A stretch of 64,000 bases of DNA, taken from positions 744,001 through 808,000 of the forward strand of contig JAWNGF010000008.1 of the NCBI GenBank assembly GCA_037039685.1, read 5' to 3'. Position 1 is the first letter of the stretch, and every line of letters starts with the position of its first letter. The notes under the pieces were generated by a model, which made no database searches, was not told where the DNA came from, and saw only the letters and a program-made list of their open reading frames with translations. Shown piece after piece: positions 23,601 through 35,651 of this stretch. The stretch comes from Ceratobasidium sp. AG-K (Eukaryota; Basidiomycota; Agaricomycetes; Cantharellales; Ceratobasidiaceae). Both the position numbers and the translations under genes were made by a program.

Positions 23601-25717
23601 ATTAAAGAACTCCGAGACGTGATTGAAACCGGAAACTTTGACCTCGATGCACCTATTTCGGACGAGGATTTGCTGAAACATCGGATTGGAGGTCGGCTAG
23701 TTACCCGCCACGAGGTGGAGAGATCCAAGAAATGTAAGCTAATGATCTATGACTGGAGGTATATATGAGCCTAACTTGTCCGCTAGTTGTGAAGCACTTA
23801 AGTGGGCTATTCATGCAAATGATGTGCGCGGACGAGGCTGCTATCACCCCCGAAATTGAGCTAGCCAAACTAGCACTTGTAACTTCAAAGGACGAGGAAG
23901 AGGATGCAGTTGCACAGAACGCTACGATTACAACTGAACCGGGAGAAGTATCCAATAATCCGGCAGGCGCAAGTAGTCAAGCCGAGACCGCTCTCAAGGA
24001 TACATCTACCGAGGTGAAACCTGCTGCAGCCTTGGGCCGCATGCCATCAGATGCAACCGCAGATATCCAGGATATTGTAATGGCATCGAGGCCGGCAAGC
24101 CCTCCTACCACCGAGGACAAACCCAGTCTTGATGTGGATATGCAATCCCAACCGCCCGCAGCTACAATCCTTGTCCCGGTCACTCAAGTGGAACCCCCAG
24201 CCGCGGACGAAGACAATCTTGATACTCAAGGGGATACGTCTGGTGACTCGATGATTGTCGAAATGGGCGATGAGCCCCCGAATAGTGACGCTATCAGTAG
24301 TGAAGCTATGATCGCTGCCCGAAAAAAGTCGACCATGGTTCCTGACTCGGGTGCCATGATGTTCGGTGAGTTGAAACCTAGCTATATATGCGGTAGTTTC
24401 CTAACCATTTTTGATAGGCAAACAGCACGACGTCTCCGGTGAGTCTAATCTATGCTGATTGTGACCACCACCTGATCTCAATCTCAGAGGTTTTCGATAA
24501 TTGCATGTTCCAAATTGAAACGGCGCTCCGGTTCGAAAAGTCAAGTGGTGTGGAAGAAGGAAGTGGGACAATCAAGAAGTTAGTCGCTTGGGTTTGTACA
24601 CCTGTAAGTAGCCGTAAAACTAATGATACTCATATCGAAGACTATTCTACGGCAAACTTCTCCAACGACTGAGCCCCATATTCGACCCCACAGCGTCTCC
24701 TACTTCTTCCAAAGCGAGAGCAACAACAGTACACGAAAAGGAAGACTTGTTCTCCCACTTGCTCGTGAACGTGTCGGACGAAGGGTTCGATCTGTACGAC
24801 GGACTTAGCAGGTACTTTGAGGACGAGGTCGAACATGGAGGGAAAAGGGCTAAAATGGAGGTTTCATTATTGGACATTCCTCCGATTCTACAAATACAGC
24901 TGCAGGTAAGGTACAAAACCTACACGTTTGATTTATGCTCACTTTAGCTGGGGCTAGCGAGTACAATTCAATCGCGAGACGATGCAAGCGTTCAAATCAA
25001 ATGCATACGTCAAGTTTGAAGAGACCCTTGCAATTGACCGTTTCTTGGCCAACATAGACCCCGCGAAGAAGGCGGCCAGCAAGATGATGGAATCTGAATT
25101 GTATGCATCTAGGGAGAGGCTACGAGAGCTCGCCAGTACGAGCAACCCTGGAGATGTGAGTAACTGCAATTCGACTCAAGTCAAAATAATGGCTAATTTT
25201 TCACAGAATAACAAACTGGTCGCATCGATAGTCGGAACGAAATCATTCCTCGCCGCGTTCAAGAACGAACACCCCGATATCGATGACGAACTTATCGCCC
25301 ATCTCAAAGGAGAAATAATCTCGGTTGAAGATGAAATAGCTCAATGTCGCTCGCGGTCTCAACAGCTCAAGGAGCAACTAGAAGCATTTTGGAAAGACGA
25401 ACGAGAGGCAGAATACCAATTGGCGTCAGTCTTTATCCATCGAGGAACCTCTCCGTCCTTTGGCCACTACTTTTTCTACTCTCGAAATCTCCCTGGAAAG
25501 CCCGATGAATGGTTCAAGTATAACGATAGTGAAGTAACGCCAGTTCCAAAGGACGAGGTACTTGCGGACGGAACCGGCTCAACTGCGAACCCCTATCTGG
25601 TAGGTGATTTCTCTCAATGGGGATAAGCGGGTTTATTGATTCATTTTGCGTTAGCTCGTCTACGTTAGGAAGGGATATGATGTCATGGACACGATTCACC
25701 GAGTCGCTTTAGAATGA
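20685..25717 (+). CDS. UBP2: Ubiquitin carboxyl-terminal hydrolase, UBP2 / USP25-28 type
   Basis: Cysteine protease removing ubiquitin from substrates. ATG 20685 opens a poorly conserved Ser/Pro/Trp-rich N-terminus with a long exon to about 22112 (PSALYCRRHHGWVILSVT, then the CXXC-containing DLYLCCQCKVQI). Middle exons resemble the UBP2 helical insert (TAYRYQLRCDPPKTPAYYEA, MDVDEAYKVLEV). The catalytic Cys box is GLQQLGNTCYLNSLLQYFY (about 23545-23600), followed by KQHDVSEVFDNCM. The His box is SPSFGHYFFYSRNL with WFKYNDSEV (about 25450-25530). The final exon ends IHRVALE with TGA at 25715-25717. An acidic, Ser-rich insertion lies between Cys and His boxes. The protein is about 1250 residues, in the range of UBP2. 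Many short introns make some internal joints uncertain, but both halves of the active site are present. Confidence 0.9.
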
Positions 25718-25843
25718 TCCAGTAATAGGAGACATTTGTTAATCCAACTAATTTTTGTTTACGGTTGTTTCCGTTCACACCTGATGTGCCAATTAAAGGC
25801 CACAACTCGAGTCAGAATGCGACACTACCCTTTGCTTTGAACC

Positions 25844-27425
25844 ATGAGTGCTGCCCCGTCCAACGACCCGTACGCTGTCTTAGTAAACTCGGTGCTTCCA
25901 GAGTACTCGGTTTCGCACTTGACCGGATTCGCCCCGCCCAAGTCAAATGCTCCGGCTGTCAGGTTTTCGTCCTCGGCCCTCGACCCGTGGCTCGAAATAT
26001 CGCAAAACATATCCAGCCTACTAGCCCAGTCCAATGCTATTTTTCGAGCTGCTGTTGATAATCTGCCTCTCCTTGCTGTACCAGATGATGCCCCAGTCGA
26101 AGAGTGGCGGCTTGCATATGTAATTCTCAGTACTGTCGCAGCAGCCTACATCTGGGGTAAAGAACCGGACACAGACATCGTCGACAAGCTGCCCTATGTG
26201 ATTGCCGGTCCGCTTCGGGATGTTTCTTATGCGCTTGACGTGGAACCTGGGATCACATATATTGCTGGAGGGATCTGGAATCACCAATATCGTGGAACCA
26301 ACGCTGTGCCGGAAGGGGCCAATGAAAAAGCAGTCGAAGACGCTCAGCTAGACACTATTGTCTCATTTACAGGAGCGCCTGACGAGACGCATTTCAATCT
26401 CACTACACTCCGCGTTGAGAGAGCTGGTGGCGAAGGACTCGTTCAAGGTCTTCTCGCATCCCAACTCGTCGCCCAGGCCATCCGTCGCCAATCCTTTCCT
26501 GATCACGAGCACCATCATACACACGAAGCCGGGCACGAACATAAATCTCAACAGACCCACCAAGCCGGTCATCGGACTTCCAATGACAAGTACTCAACGA
26601 TAGATGAAGTACACCAGGCCATGGTCGCAGCGCTACAAAAGATGAAGTCTTCAATCGAACAGTGCACAGTCGAACTCGCCAAGATGCGCGACGGTTGTGG
26701 TACGAATTTTTTCTATCATGAACTACGACCATTCTTGTCTGGATTTGGATCAGTAAGTCCAGCATACACCTAGCTATATGACGACTCACACATAGCCACC
26801 CAGCACGCATCCCAACCAAATGGTGTTTTCTTCCCCACTTCGGCCGACAGCGCCCAGGGCGACTGGCTCAAGTTGAGCGGCGCAACAGCCGGGCAATCGT
26901 CCCTCTTCCAAGCATTTGACACGCTCCTCATGGTGACTCACCCGGCGGATCAAGACCAAGGCCCATTTGTAAAGAAAATGAGAAAGGCGATGCCTGGTAC
27001 GTAAACTCACAGACAACCCCACAATCCATGCATCGCTCATACTGATCTGTGGAACGATAGGCTGTCACGTCCAGTTCCTGGAAAGTCTTGCCTCGTTGCC
27101 TTCGCTTAGGTCCTACATGAAGATGCTCCAATCCCCCGAAATCGATGCTCCGGCCGCGCTCGCAGCACTAGAAGCATACAATGCTGCCGTACGCGCACTC
27201 GAAGGGTTCAGGAACGAGCACATCAAGATTGTAACCTTGTATGTGATAGGGCCTGCCCGACGGGCTCAGCAAACTCAGGGCGGGGGTGAGGGTGGCACTG
27301 AGGGGGAGAATTTGAAAGAGGCAGACGACTCGGGATTGCGTGGGACGGGAGGAAGTAACCTTGCCAAGTTGCTCAAGGGGATGAGGGACGATACGAAACG
27401 AACCGTACTCGAGCGCCAGAAGTAG
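25844..27425 (+). CDS. BNA2: Indoleamine 2,3-dioxygenase (IDO/BNA2)
   Basis: Haem enzyme that opens the indole ring of tryptophan to N-formylkynurenine, first step of the kynurenine route to NAD. Three exons: ATG 25844, an intron near 26752-26804 joining FLSGFGS to HASQPNGVFF, and a second near 26999-27060 joining KKMRKAMPG to CHVQFLESL. Family blocks seen are AAYIWGKE, the FFYHELRPFLSGF motif, LESLASLPSLRSYM, the proximal haem His in FRNEHIKIVTLYV, and the C-terminal GTGGSNLAKLLKGMRDDT. An unusual His-rich insert (DHEHHHTHEAGHEHK) sits near 26500-26570, in the position of the variable loop. The gene lies 126 bp after the UBP2-like stop on the same strand. Confidence 0.93.
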
Positions 27426-27755
27426 TCTGAACCGCACAAGTTACAGGCACCATCGATGATCACGCAATACACAAGTATGCTTGGACATCTCAAACGATAT
27501 ATTCGTGTTTGGTATCGAGCGTGAGCCAGCGGGGGTATTATAAGTTACATTGAGTCGTAAGAAAAAGAACGATTAGGCGCTTTGTCCATGGCCATTGATG
27601 AAAGATGAAACAAGTTAACCAATCAATGAGGGAGCCGCACGTGCGTGTATACCGTGCCGATCCCCCCCCCCCCCCCCCCCTCCAGCGCAAACATAACCCA
27701 ACTCGATTCCCAAACCTAATGCAACCAGACCCGGCCAAGAGAGAACCACATAAAA
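27426..27755. other. Convergent 3' region with a 19-nt poly-C tract
   Basis: Between IDO and the DUF3074-type gene. The notable element is an uninterrupted run of 19 C at 27662-27680. No gene seen. Confidence 0.6.
27662..27680. repeat. Poly-C mononucleotide tract
   Basis: Nineteen consecutive C between CGAT and TCCAGC. Such a run is unstable in replication and its length may also be affected by sequencing error. Confidence 0.95.
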
Positions 27756-29288
27756 TCAAGCTTGGGGCTGAGCCGGGGATGTGGGCTCAGCACTCGACGG
27801 ACAGGCGGCGGTCTCGGGTGTGTTGCCCTCCGATCCAGTTCCAGTTCCAGCCATTATCGTGCTTCCAGCTGGGGTTCCACCCGCCGCGCTCGGGGCCGGA
27901 GTCGATGATGACGAAACCGGCTGGGTCAGAGCCTGCACAGAACGTCTTCTAGCACGATTGATAATCGACAACGAACTGGAACGAGATACCAGTTTAGGCT
28001 TCCGACCGGATTGGCCTTCCCGGCGTGCGGCAATATATTCGAGCACTTGCCCAACTCGCTACGGTCGAGAATGAGGTAGTGGGGCGCAGGTAGAACACAG
28101 ATGGGGTGTACGAGGTGTGATGTGTGATGTGAATGACGTATTGGCTGCGAAACATGCACTAGGGGAGATGGAGGCACTTACCTCGGAGAACTGCTTTGGC
28201 ATCCCCCTCTCAGAAATAAAATTTGGAATCGAACCTCCGATCTGGTTCATTGTTACGGCCCTATTTACGCAGAGGTGGCAAGCGGGTGGAGGCATCCGAA
28301 ACGCCAGTGGGGAAGAAAAAGCAAAGAAAAAAGGTCATCCTGCACGCTCATAAGACCCAAAGAGATCAAACTCACATCCATTCAACCTTACCATCGACTT
28401 CAAGTAAACGTTCGACAGTCGTGAAGCGTCCCCGGACGCCCTTTTCTTCCAACGCCTTGAGGCCCTGTGAAAGTTTTGTCGTGAGTCATGTGGTGAAAGG
28501 CTATAAGCGGATATGGAATGGTAGACACAATACTAACCTCATTTTCGCCAACGTCAAAGGGGATACTGATCACCCACCCTTGGCGAGGTGGCTTATCGTC
28601 GAGGGAGGAGGCAAGAAGGACAGTAAATGTGCGTGGAGAGAGGGGCGGGGAGTAGTTGTAATGAAATGTCCAGGCTATGCATCCCAACAAAGTTAGAATC
28701 GTCGAAGTGATCGAGGCACGTTTGGGGTTGGACTGCGTCTGTGTGGAGCTGGGAGCTTACCGTCATAATCGCCGTCCATGTACGGTTCGAGGTGGGTCGC
28801 AGAAACTAATTCCGGCACATACTCTTCCTGGGCTTGGCAATGACGAACGCCTGTAGAATTAAAGTCATTGGCTGAGTGGAGGTAGCATTGGAAAGAGAAG
28901 TACCTATGACTTCCCAGAATTCGGCAAATGTTCCTTGTTCGATTGGATGATAGCTACGTGTAGGGGGAGTACGGATCATTCATAAGCACCACTACTCAAA
29001 AGAGAGGCAAATTATACCTTAATCGGCCATGCCAGTTGGGGCCCGATGGTGATTTTTGAGTGAATGTTTGCACTGTTCCGTCGTAGTATGTTTTCCCAGG
29101 AGGCCAGCGCACACTCGAGGCGAGAAGTGCGTTGGCGGCCTGGAGAAGGACATTAAACGGAGGGATGTCTGAACCGTTTCAGACCAAATTAATTATCATT
29201 GGCGTCAAGGCAATGGAGCGAGGGGCGTACTGTTCTTGTGAACCGGAGTAAGAGAAAACTCGTAGCTCGTCTTGTTTCTGTTTGGCAT
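27756..29288 (-). CDS. DUF3074 / START-like lipid-binding domain protein
   Basis: Multi-exon minus-strand gene. Splicing gives SYEFSLTPVHKN, NIPPFNVLLQAANALLAS, GPNWHGRLRYHPIEQGTF, EFWEVIGVRHCQAQEEYVPE, MDGDYDAWTFHYNYSPPLSP, RTFTVLLASSLDDKPPRQGW, GLKALEEKGVRGRFTTVERL, VEWMAVTMNQIGGSIPNFI, SERGMPKQFSE, then VGQVLEYIAARREGQSGRKP and a low-complexity Ser/Thr/Pro/Ala tail to the stop at 27756. The W-x-GR-x-x-x-H block, the TFTVLL strand and the GGSIPNF helix before a closing helix fit the START-like fold of fungal DUF3074 proteins, which are thought to bind lipids or other hydrophobic ligands. The joint LLEVDG-KVEWM-AVTM uses a donor inside the apparent extension. The start at 29288 (MPNRNKTS) is the first in-frame ATG in that exon; an upstream exon is possible. 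Confidence 0.7.
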
Positions 29289-30713
29289 TATCCAAGTGTC
29301 GAGGAAGAGCTCAAGCGTGAATTGAGGCGCCTCCCTGGATTTGTGAGGGATTTCGCGAAAAAATAGGCAAATTCACGTGCGTCGAGAGGTGACCAGCACT
29401 CGAGAGCAACGACAGCATAAAGACGTACATGAGCAGCGCAGGGTGACCTTATATGCACGAGCTGAGTCTAATCTCAAAAGCAAAAGTCCATAAGAGGAAA
29501 GCTGTGGAGGTTATTTCGATGACGCAGGTTGTCGGATGCAATTTCCTTCCCGGAATTGCTTCGCGGTGACGTCATCACCCGTGGTAAACAGGGGGTGGGG
29601 CCAGGTGGGGCCTCAACGACGCGCACAGAGCCGACTTGACTGACGTTGAAGGTGCGCACCACTAGAGCGGCTATAACGTATTTGTCGACTGGATCAGCGG
29701 CCCTAGATAACAGCGTCGGCCCCAGAGGCGACCAGTTGAGATGATTCCGCCAAAAAAAAGAGCACGAGTCCAACTCATGGCACAACAACAGCTTGGACGT
29801 CAAGTGGGCATGTAGAATGACGCAAGTTGACTGTCGATAGGGGAATTAATTTGGGCGGTTCGATCGTCGAACTGAGACAGTCCCTCTGGATGGTCGTCCA
29901 GAGCAGGTTGACAAAACACAAGGCGTCAAAGGATACCTTGGCTCCGATCGCGACTCATGCCGTGCATGCCGTGCTGACTCATCGGGCCTCGACTTTCCAG
30001 CTCACACTCTAGAAACGCTCATAAGGCAACGGTCATGAGAGTAAATAGGATCCAGCGCGTATTCAACAAGGCTTGTGATGATGTCAGTCCTGGGCATCTA
30101 CATTGCCAGCGCTCCTTAATAATGGCGAGATACGTTGACGGTTGCCGTTCACAATATCGATAACAAGCCGGGAAAGATTAGGAAGAGAATTTCGTCTACC
30201 ACAAAGTATAGAAGCTCCGAGATGAAAACCAACTCGCAAACGCGAGCCTCGAGGTGTCTGTATGCCATACTAGATTTGATTTCTTCGTGAAGGAAGTCTC
30301 GGGTTGTTGACCAATCACAAGCACCCGGTAATCAGAACATGGCATGGCGGGCCCAGAGTGACAACCACTACGACCACCCACATACCACTCCGTCCACAAC
30401 GACATATATCCACGGAGTTCTACCTGGATTACGATACTGCGCTCGTAGTTCCTAGGCCTTTTCCCATCCCTCAGCCCCAGAATAGGTCATGCCTAGAGTC
30501 ACGGGTCCACAGCGATGGCTTGAAAGAGATGTTTATTTCCACAGTGGCCTGATAATCATTTAGGATAAACGATCATCCAGCTTCGGGGTCAGGCGCCCAG
30601 CCTCAGAAGTCTTTGGCTGTTTGCTCGCCGGCATAGGGAGCAACGCCAGTCGACTTTATAAGACGGCATGGTCGGGCAGAGTTTTCCTCACCTATACCTC
30701 TGCTTTGAACACC
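29289..30713. other. Long divergent intergenic region
   Basis: 1.4 kb between the divergent DUF3074-type and homogentisate dioxygenase genes. Short open frames here lack domain signal. One perfect CRE-type palindrome TGACGTCA is at 29567-29574. Confidence 0.5.
29567..29574. promoter_or_regulatory. CRE-like palindrome TGACGTCA
   Basis: Perfect 8-bp ATF/CREB-type site in the divergent region, about 280 bp upstream of the DUF3074-type start. Binding by a bZIP factor is inference. Confidence 0.35.
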
Positions 30714-32965
30714 ATGCTTCGTAGTACTAGCCATCTTCTCCGCGCATCCCCAACTCCATTTCGTCAAACTGTACGTTGTTACATTCCTCACACGCTGACA
30801 ATACCGACTTCTGGTTATAGGCCCTACATCGCGGCGTCGCATCCTTAACGGCCAGGTCCGCGTTTCTCACCAAACCATCCGAAAAAGATCCATACCAATA
30901 CCAAGTAAGTGTGTAATTAATTTGACAAACGCGAACCAGCTTTAACATCGCATGGTAGGTCGGATTCGGTAACCGATTCGCAAGTGAAGCCGTGTAAGTC
31001 CGCTTACCAGCATGCGGGCGCCCATTTTTATCGGATCATATCCGTCTTTCAGCCCAGGTACACTCCCCGAAGGTCAGAACCAACCACAAAAATGTAAATT
31101 CGACTTGTACGCCGAATCCGTAAGTACAAATACGTCACTATAACCGACCCTGTTTTGACAATTGATTAGATCAACGGAACCTCGTTTGTGGCTCCTCGCA
31201 AAGACAACCAGAGCGCGTTTGTGTACCGGATTAGGCCTGCTGTATCGCACCAAGGTTTTACACCATTGCCCGATAATCCCGATGCAAGTTAATTTCGCTA
31301 CTTAGACATGTACGGATACTGACATTATTCCCGTAGCTCGAATCAAACTTCTTTCCACTCAATCCCAAAGTCCAGTTCAGTCCTACCCAGCTTGCATGGC
31401 GCCCATTCTCCCTTCCTTCTTCAGACTCCAAGGTCGACTTTCTTTCGGGCCTCAAAACCCTCGCGGGCTCTGGCGACCCAACGCTCAACGAAGGCCTCGC
31501 GATCCACATCTACACAGCAAACTCATCGATGGCCAACCGCGCCGTTGTCAACGCAGATGGTGATATGTTGTTCGTTCCCCAACTCGGGAGGCTAGATATC
31601 CAGACCGAGTTTGGACGAATGATGGTTCGTCCTGGTGAGATCTGCGTAATCCAGAGAGGGATTAGGTTCAAGGTGCAGCTGCCGGATGGGGATTCGCGAG
31701 GATGTAAGTTTTCTTGGTTTGTTTAGAGGCTTGCATCTGATACCAGAGTGACAGACATTCAAGAGATTTACGGGTCTCGATTTGAGTTGCCCGAACTGGG
31801 CCCGCTCGGGACTAGTGGTCTTGCGAACCCGCGAGACTTTGAGTTCCCAGTTGCAAGCTTTGAGATCGACCAATCACCTTGGGAAAGTGAGTTCTTTGCC
31901 TCTTACCCCGGGTTTTAGTGTTTATTAACTTCCGAATAGTTGTTTACAAGCTCGGAGGGAAACTATTTTCGTGCAAGCAGAACCATACGCCGTTCGACGT
32001 TGTAGCATATCACGGAAAGTTGGTAGGAGAACTCTTCCGTGCGCGCAGTGACGCTGATTTCTGCACCGTAGTTACGTTCCATACAAATATGCGCTCGAAA
32101 AGTTCATCAACGTCGGTTCGATTTCAAAGGACCACATTGACCCGTAAGCACTCAATTCTGTAAAGCATTCGTTTGTTTATACCACTCCCGCTAGTTCGAT
32201 TTTCTGCGTCCTCACCGCCAAGTCCAAGACACCTGGCATCCCACTTACGGATTTCCTCATCTTCAGCCCCCGCTGGGACGTTGCGACGGAGACGTTCCGC
32301 CCACCATATTATCACCGCAATGCGTGAGTCTCTTGTTTCCTGTAATGTAGTCAATACTGATAGACATCGAAATGCAGTGCCTCTGAGTTTATGGGCCTGA
32401 TTTATGGCAAGTCGGTCTGGATTTGTCCCAAGACTTGCATTGAATTGGATATTACCTAGGTGATTACGGAGGTCGAAGCGACGACTTTGCCCCAGGAGGC
32501 GCCAGTTATGAGTGCGGTCACGTCGCTCATGGAGGCAAGCCATTTCCGAATCTCGTGCAAATCAATTCCAACTTTGACTTTTTTACAGTTTCATACGATG
32601 TTTTCAAAGCGGCGAGCGAAGGCGAGCTAAAGCCAATGCGCATTAGTGAAGGCACTATTGGTAAGCCGATATGAGGCCAAACTTGCGTACCTTTTCTAAT
32701 CATGGATTGTTGGATATAATTTGCCTGGTCAGCTTTCATGATGGAGTCGAGCCAAATGTTTACATTGACCGATTATGCGATGAAGCGGACTGGGAAATTG
32801 CACGGTGAGCCCTCCCGATCGTCCTTCTAACGCAGTTCGGTTGACACCGCTACCATAGTCCATAACCCAAGCATGTGGGATGACCTTGACGCACAATTCC
32901 TCAAACACATCGATAGCGTGAACAAGACCCTGGCAGATCACGGCCTACCCGGATTGAAGGAGTAG
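30714..32965 (+). CDS. HGD: Homogentisate 1,2-dioxygenase
   Basis: Iron enzyme that opens the ring of homogentisate in phenylalanine/tyrosine breakdown. ATG 30714 starts [19 protein letters not shown], a basic, Ser-rich stretch that could be a mitochondrial presequence; many family members start directly at YQxGFGN. Family blocks in order: [114 protein letters not shown] and [16 protein letters not shown]. The iron ligands His (YYHRN), Glu (SEFMG) and His (AHGG, usually PHGP) are present, although the CMSEF and PHGPD motifs are altered. Intron 32407-32459 is GC-AG. More than ten short introns. Stop TAG 32963-32965. Confidence 0.92.
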
Positions 32966-33421
32966 GAGGCAACGGGCGGAGATATCGAACGTGCTTTGCG
33001 GTATTTGAGGTGCAGTGATTGGGTCTTCTTGCGCATATATGTATCATTTTGTGCCGTGGCAACCGGACGAGTTAGCGGCAAGTTCATTATTGGATTGGCC
33101 AGTGCCTGAGTGACTAGGCTTGCAAGTCGCAGCATATGGCATGCTAAATCAATTGGATATTTCCTCAATTGCAAATTCCACCAATTCGTCAGTGCTGGGG
33201 GGACCGACAAGCGAAATCACACAGTCGAGTCTCCCTGTGCCCTCTCTCACTGGAGCATTACATTACATTAAATTGGGATATCAATGGTATAATCGGTTGT
33301 ATTATTATAAGGAGCGTGAGAACGGTGTTACATTCCTTCGTCCAACCGTGTGTCCAGTCATAGTACGCACCAAATCAGCAAAACAAACAAACAGCAGAAG
33401 CAAAGTCAAGAGCGAAAGCGA
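32966..33421. other. Convergent 3' region, no gene seen
   Basis: Between HGD and VTI1 stops. Only short frames without domain signal. Confidence 0.5.
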
Positions 33422-34262
33422 CTAGCTGAGCTTGAACCACAGAATCAGCGCGATAAGAATGACAAGGACGGCGATGATCGCCCAGGTTACAAATCGTTGC
33501 TGGTACATCCTGATTATAGGTTAGCTAACTTCGTCGTGGAAGGATAGCAAGCACTTACCGGCGAATCATTTGCTTCAGTGTTCCACTCGCGCGGTCAATG
33601 CTCCTGTCGGCTGTGGCGAGGGTGTCCCTCGTATGCTCACTGGGGAAGCGTCAAATTCAGCTGCGAACGTGTGCTGTGTGTTTAATGACGTACATTTGCT
33701 CCCGCTGGACTCGCAGCGACCTTAGAATATCAGCTCCGACGTCTTCAGTCTCGAGCGCAATCCGGTGCGAATCCTCAAGGCGACGAGACGAGTCGGACAA
33801 TGACTGTGTTCCGGCGAGAAGACGGGTGCGCTGGTTGGAGTTGTCGTCGGCGTATGGATCGTCCCCGCCAGAAGTCCCATTCGAGAACAAGTCGTTGCGA
33901 GACGCTTGCACATGGAGGTCCTTCTGTAACCCACGTAGCGACACATGAGCACGAGCCGAGAAGGACGATTATGGGAATAATAGACTTACGGCACTCTTTT
34001 TCCAGCGCGCAAGCTCAGTCTTGAGTCCCCTCACACGGGTGTTGTACGTCCCACGGACACTCTGGGGCATCGACTGGATTTCAACTTCCATCTGCGAGAT
34101 CATTTCGTCTGCTTCGTCGAGCTCCATCTCCACACGGCGCAGCGACGCCTTGCGTTGCTCGCCATTTGTGGCTGGCGCTTCGAGTTTCTCGCGCACAGAG
34201 GTTATGAGCTGTTGGAAATCTTGGGCGTACGAGTCGAACAGTGACGTGGGTGAGCTGTCCAT
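33422..34262 (-). CDS. VTI1: v-SNARE VTI1
   Basis: Qb-SNARE for transport to the Golgi, endosome and vacuole. ATG at 34262 begins with MDSSPTSLFDSYAQDFQQL, a helical N-terminal Habc-type domain (LEAPATNGEQRKASLRRVEM, ELDEADEMISQMEVEIQSM). After introns comes the linker with LLAGTQSLSDSSRRLEDSHR, then the SNARE helix (ALETEDVGADILRSLRVQRE, continued by LTHTRDTLATADRSIDRASG and TLKQMIRR), where the central Gln layer is the Q of RVQREQ or a neighbouring position. The last exon encodes a C-terminal anchor (FVTWAIIAVLVILIALILWF) and ends KLS with TAG at 33422-33424. Length about 230 residues fits VTI1. Confidence 0.93.
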
Positions 34263-35651
34263 GGTCGGAGCTGGGTTTAGGTGATACTGGAAGGCGAGGA
34301 ATCAATCCGGGAATAAAGACTGGAAACGGATTCTCAAAATAAGCCCGACGCATCTCTTCCAAGAAACAAGAGCCGTAGCTTACCTTGTTGCCGGTACAGC
34401 GGCGGCTTGTCTTGAGCAAGGGTTAGACGGTAATGGTGGGATCACGGAAGGGTAGCCCAATGATACGATGGCTGTGCGTTTGTCACGTGAAGCAGGACAA
34501 TCAGTTGCCTATAAACAGTCACAACCTGTGGCACACAATCCTCTTGTAGGCGACAGCTGGGTTGTGATCAGGCCTTGTGAATACTTTGTACAAAAGATTA
34601 TGTCTTCCTGCAATTTCTAGCCCAATCCAATACCTCCTGACTGCAAAGTCTCACTCTTGACCAGCCGGGTTGGACAAGGATTCGCGCAAGGTTGAACAGC
34701 CAGTACATTTTCAAAGCATCACACACGAAGCCCATGTTTAGGACTGTGAAAGATGCTTTTGTAGATAATTACATTTGGATATTACTTCTTGCTACCCCAA
34801 ACGGACCGCGGAATTTCGGCTTAGGTGTAGATGACTACAAACAGCTCGTCGCCCGGTATGCTACAGCCAGTGAAACTCGCACAACCTAATGCATTCTAGC
34901 ATAACTGTCGTGTAAGCCCTTATGTATCATTAATCCAACTACCCGCGCAGCTGCCACGATATTCTATCATCGAGTAGTTGTCAAAGTGCGGCACACACTT
35001 ATAGGTATTAGATTGCTGTAATTCGAGCATATATCAATTTATACATGGCGAGTATGAAAACGCGTGCAGAAGGGACGTGTGTCGAATGTCCTCCGGGGGG
35101 ACTACTTGACCCCTCATTTACGCGGCATCATGGGAGTGCCCAAACAGGTTGAGTGCGTTGTGCGTTGGCTGCCACACAGACCGGAGCTCATTGAATCAGT
35201 AAATAGAGAGCACCCCTATATCTTTGTCGGCACGGAACGGCGGCATGGCGCAGTGGCCCCACAGTTCAAGGGCTTGATTCATCAGGGCTCGAACTTGGCC
35301 CTATGTTTGCGAGCACGAGTCAAATCAAGGTATATATGCGTTTAAATGATTCCAATGTGACCCTTGGCTGTGATAGAACATAGGCTGATTGCAAAAGTAT
35401 GGTCGGCGGGTGCGATAGGGATGCGGCTTCCAGTTTATACGGGACCTTAGACAAGTCATCCAACTGTCTATTTGCGCTCAGATCCAAACTGGCTTTTTGG
35501 ATATGAACGAGGTCGAAATAATTGTATTTTACATGGTGAAATGAATACAAAGGGATAGCAGCGAGTGACTTTAAGCGAGCAAAACTCATCCAAAAACGAA
35601 ACAAAACAGCAGTCATAGGGGTAGAAATACATTGCGAATGAAAATCGCGAT
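34263..35651. other. Intergenic, no supported gene
   Basis: 1.4 kb divergent from VTI1 and downstream of the DUF6533-type gene. Open frames of 60-100 codons are present (for example 35064-35345) but none shows a domain, intron logic or start context I would trust. A box-A-like TGGCGCAGTGG at about 35246 has no matching B box or clover-leaf. Confidence 0.45.

Noticed and set aside
28215..28245. tRNA-like GGTTCGATTCC on the minus strand
   Set aside because: It lies in a well supported exon (MNQIGGSIPNF) of the DUF3074-type gene and lacks an A box.
29474..29803. 109-codon minus-strand frame in the divergent region
   Set aside because: No domain, no splice context, and composition like its surroundings; probably chance.
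30621..30713. Upstream extension of the HGD start
   Set aside because: It begins at a non-ATG codon; ATG 30714 gives a clean presequence-like N-terminus.
35240..35300. tRNA gene suggested by a box-A-like TGGCGCAGTGG
   Set aside because: No GGTTCGANTCC B box at the right distance and no clover-leaf stems could be drawn.
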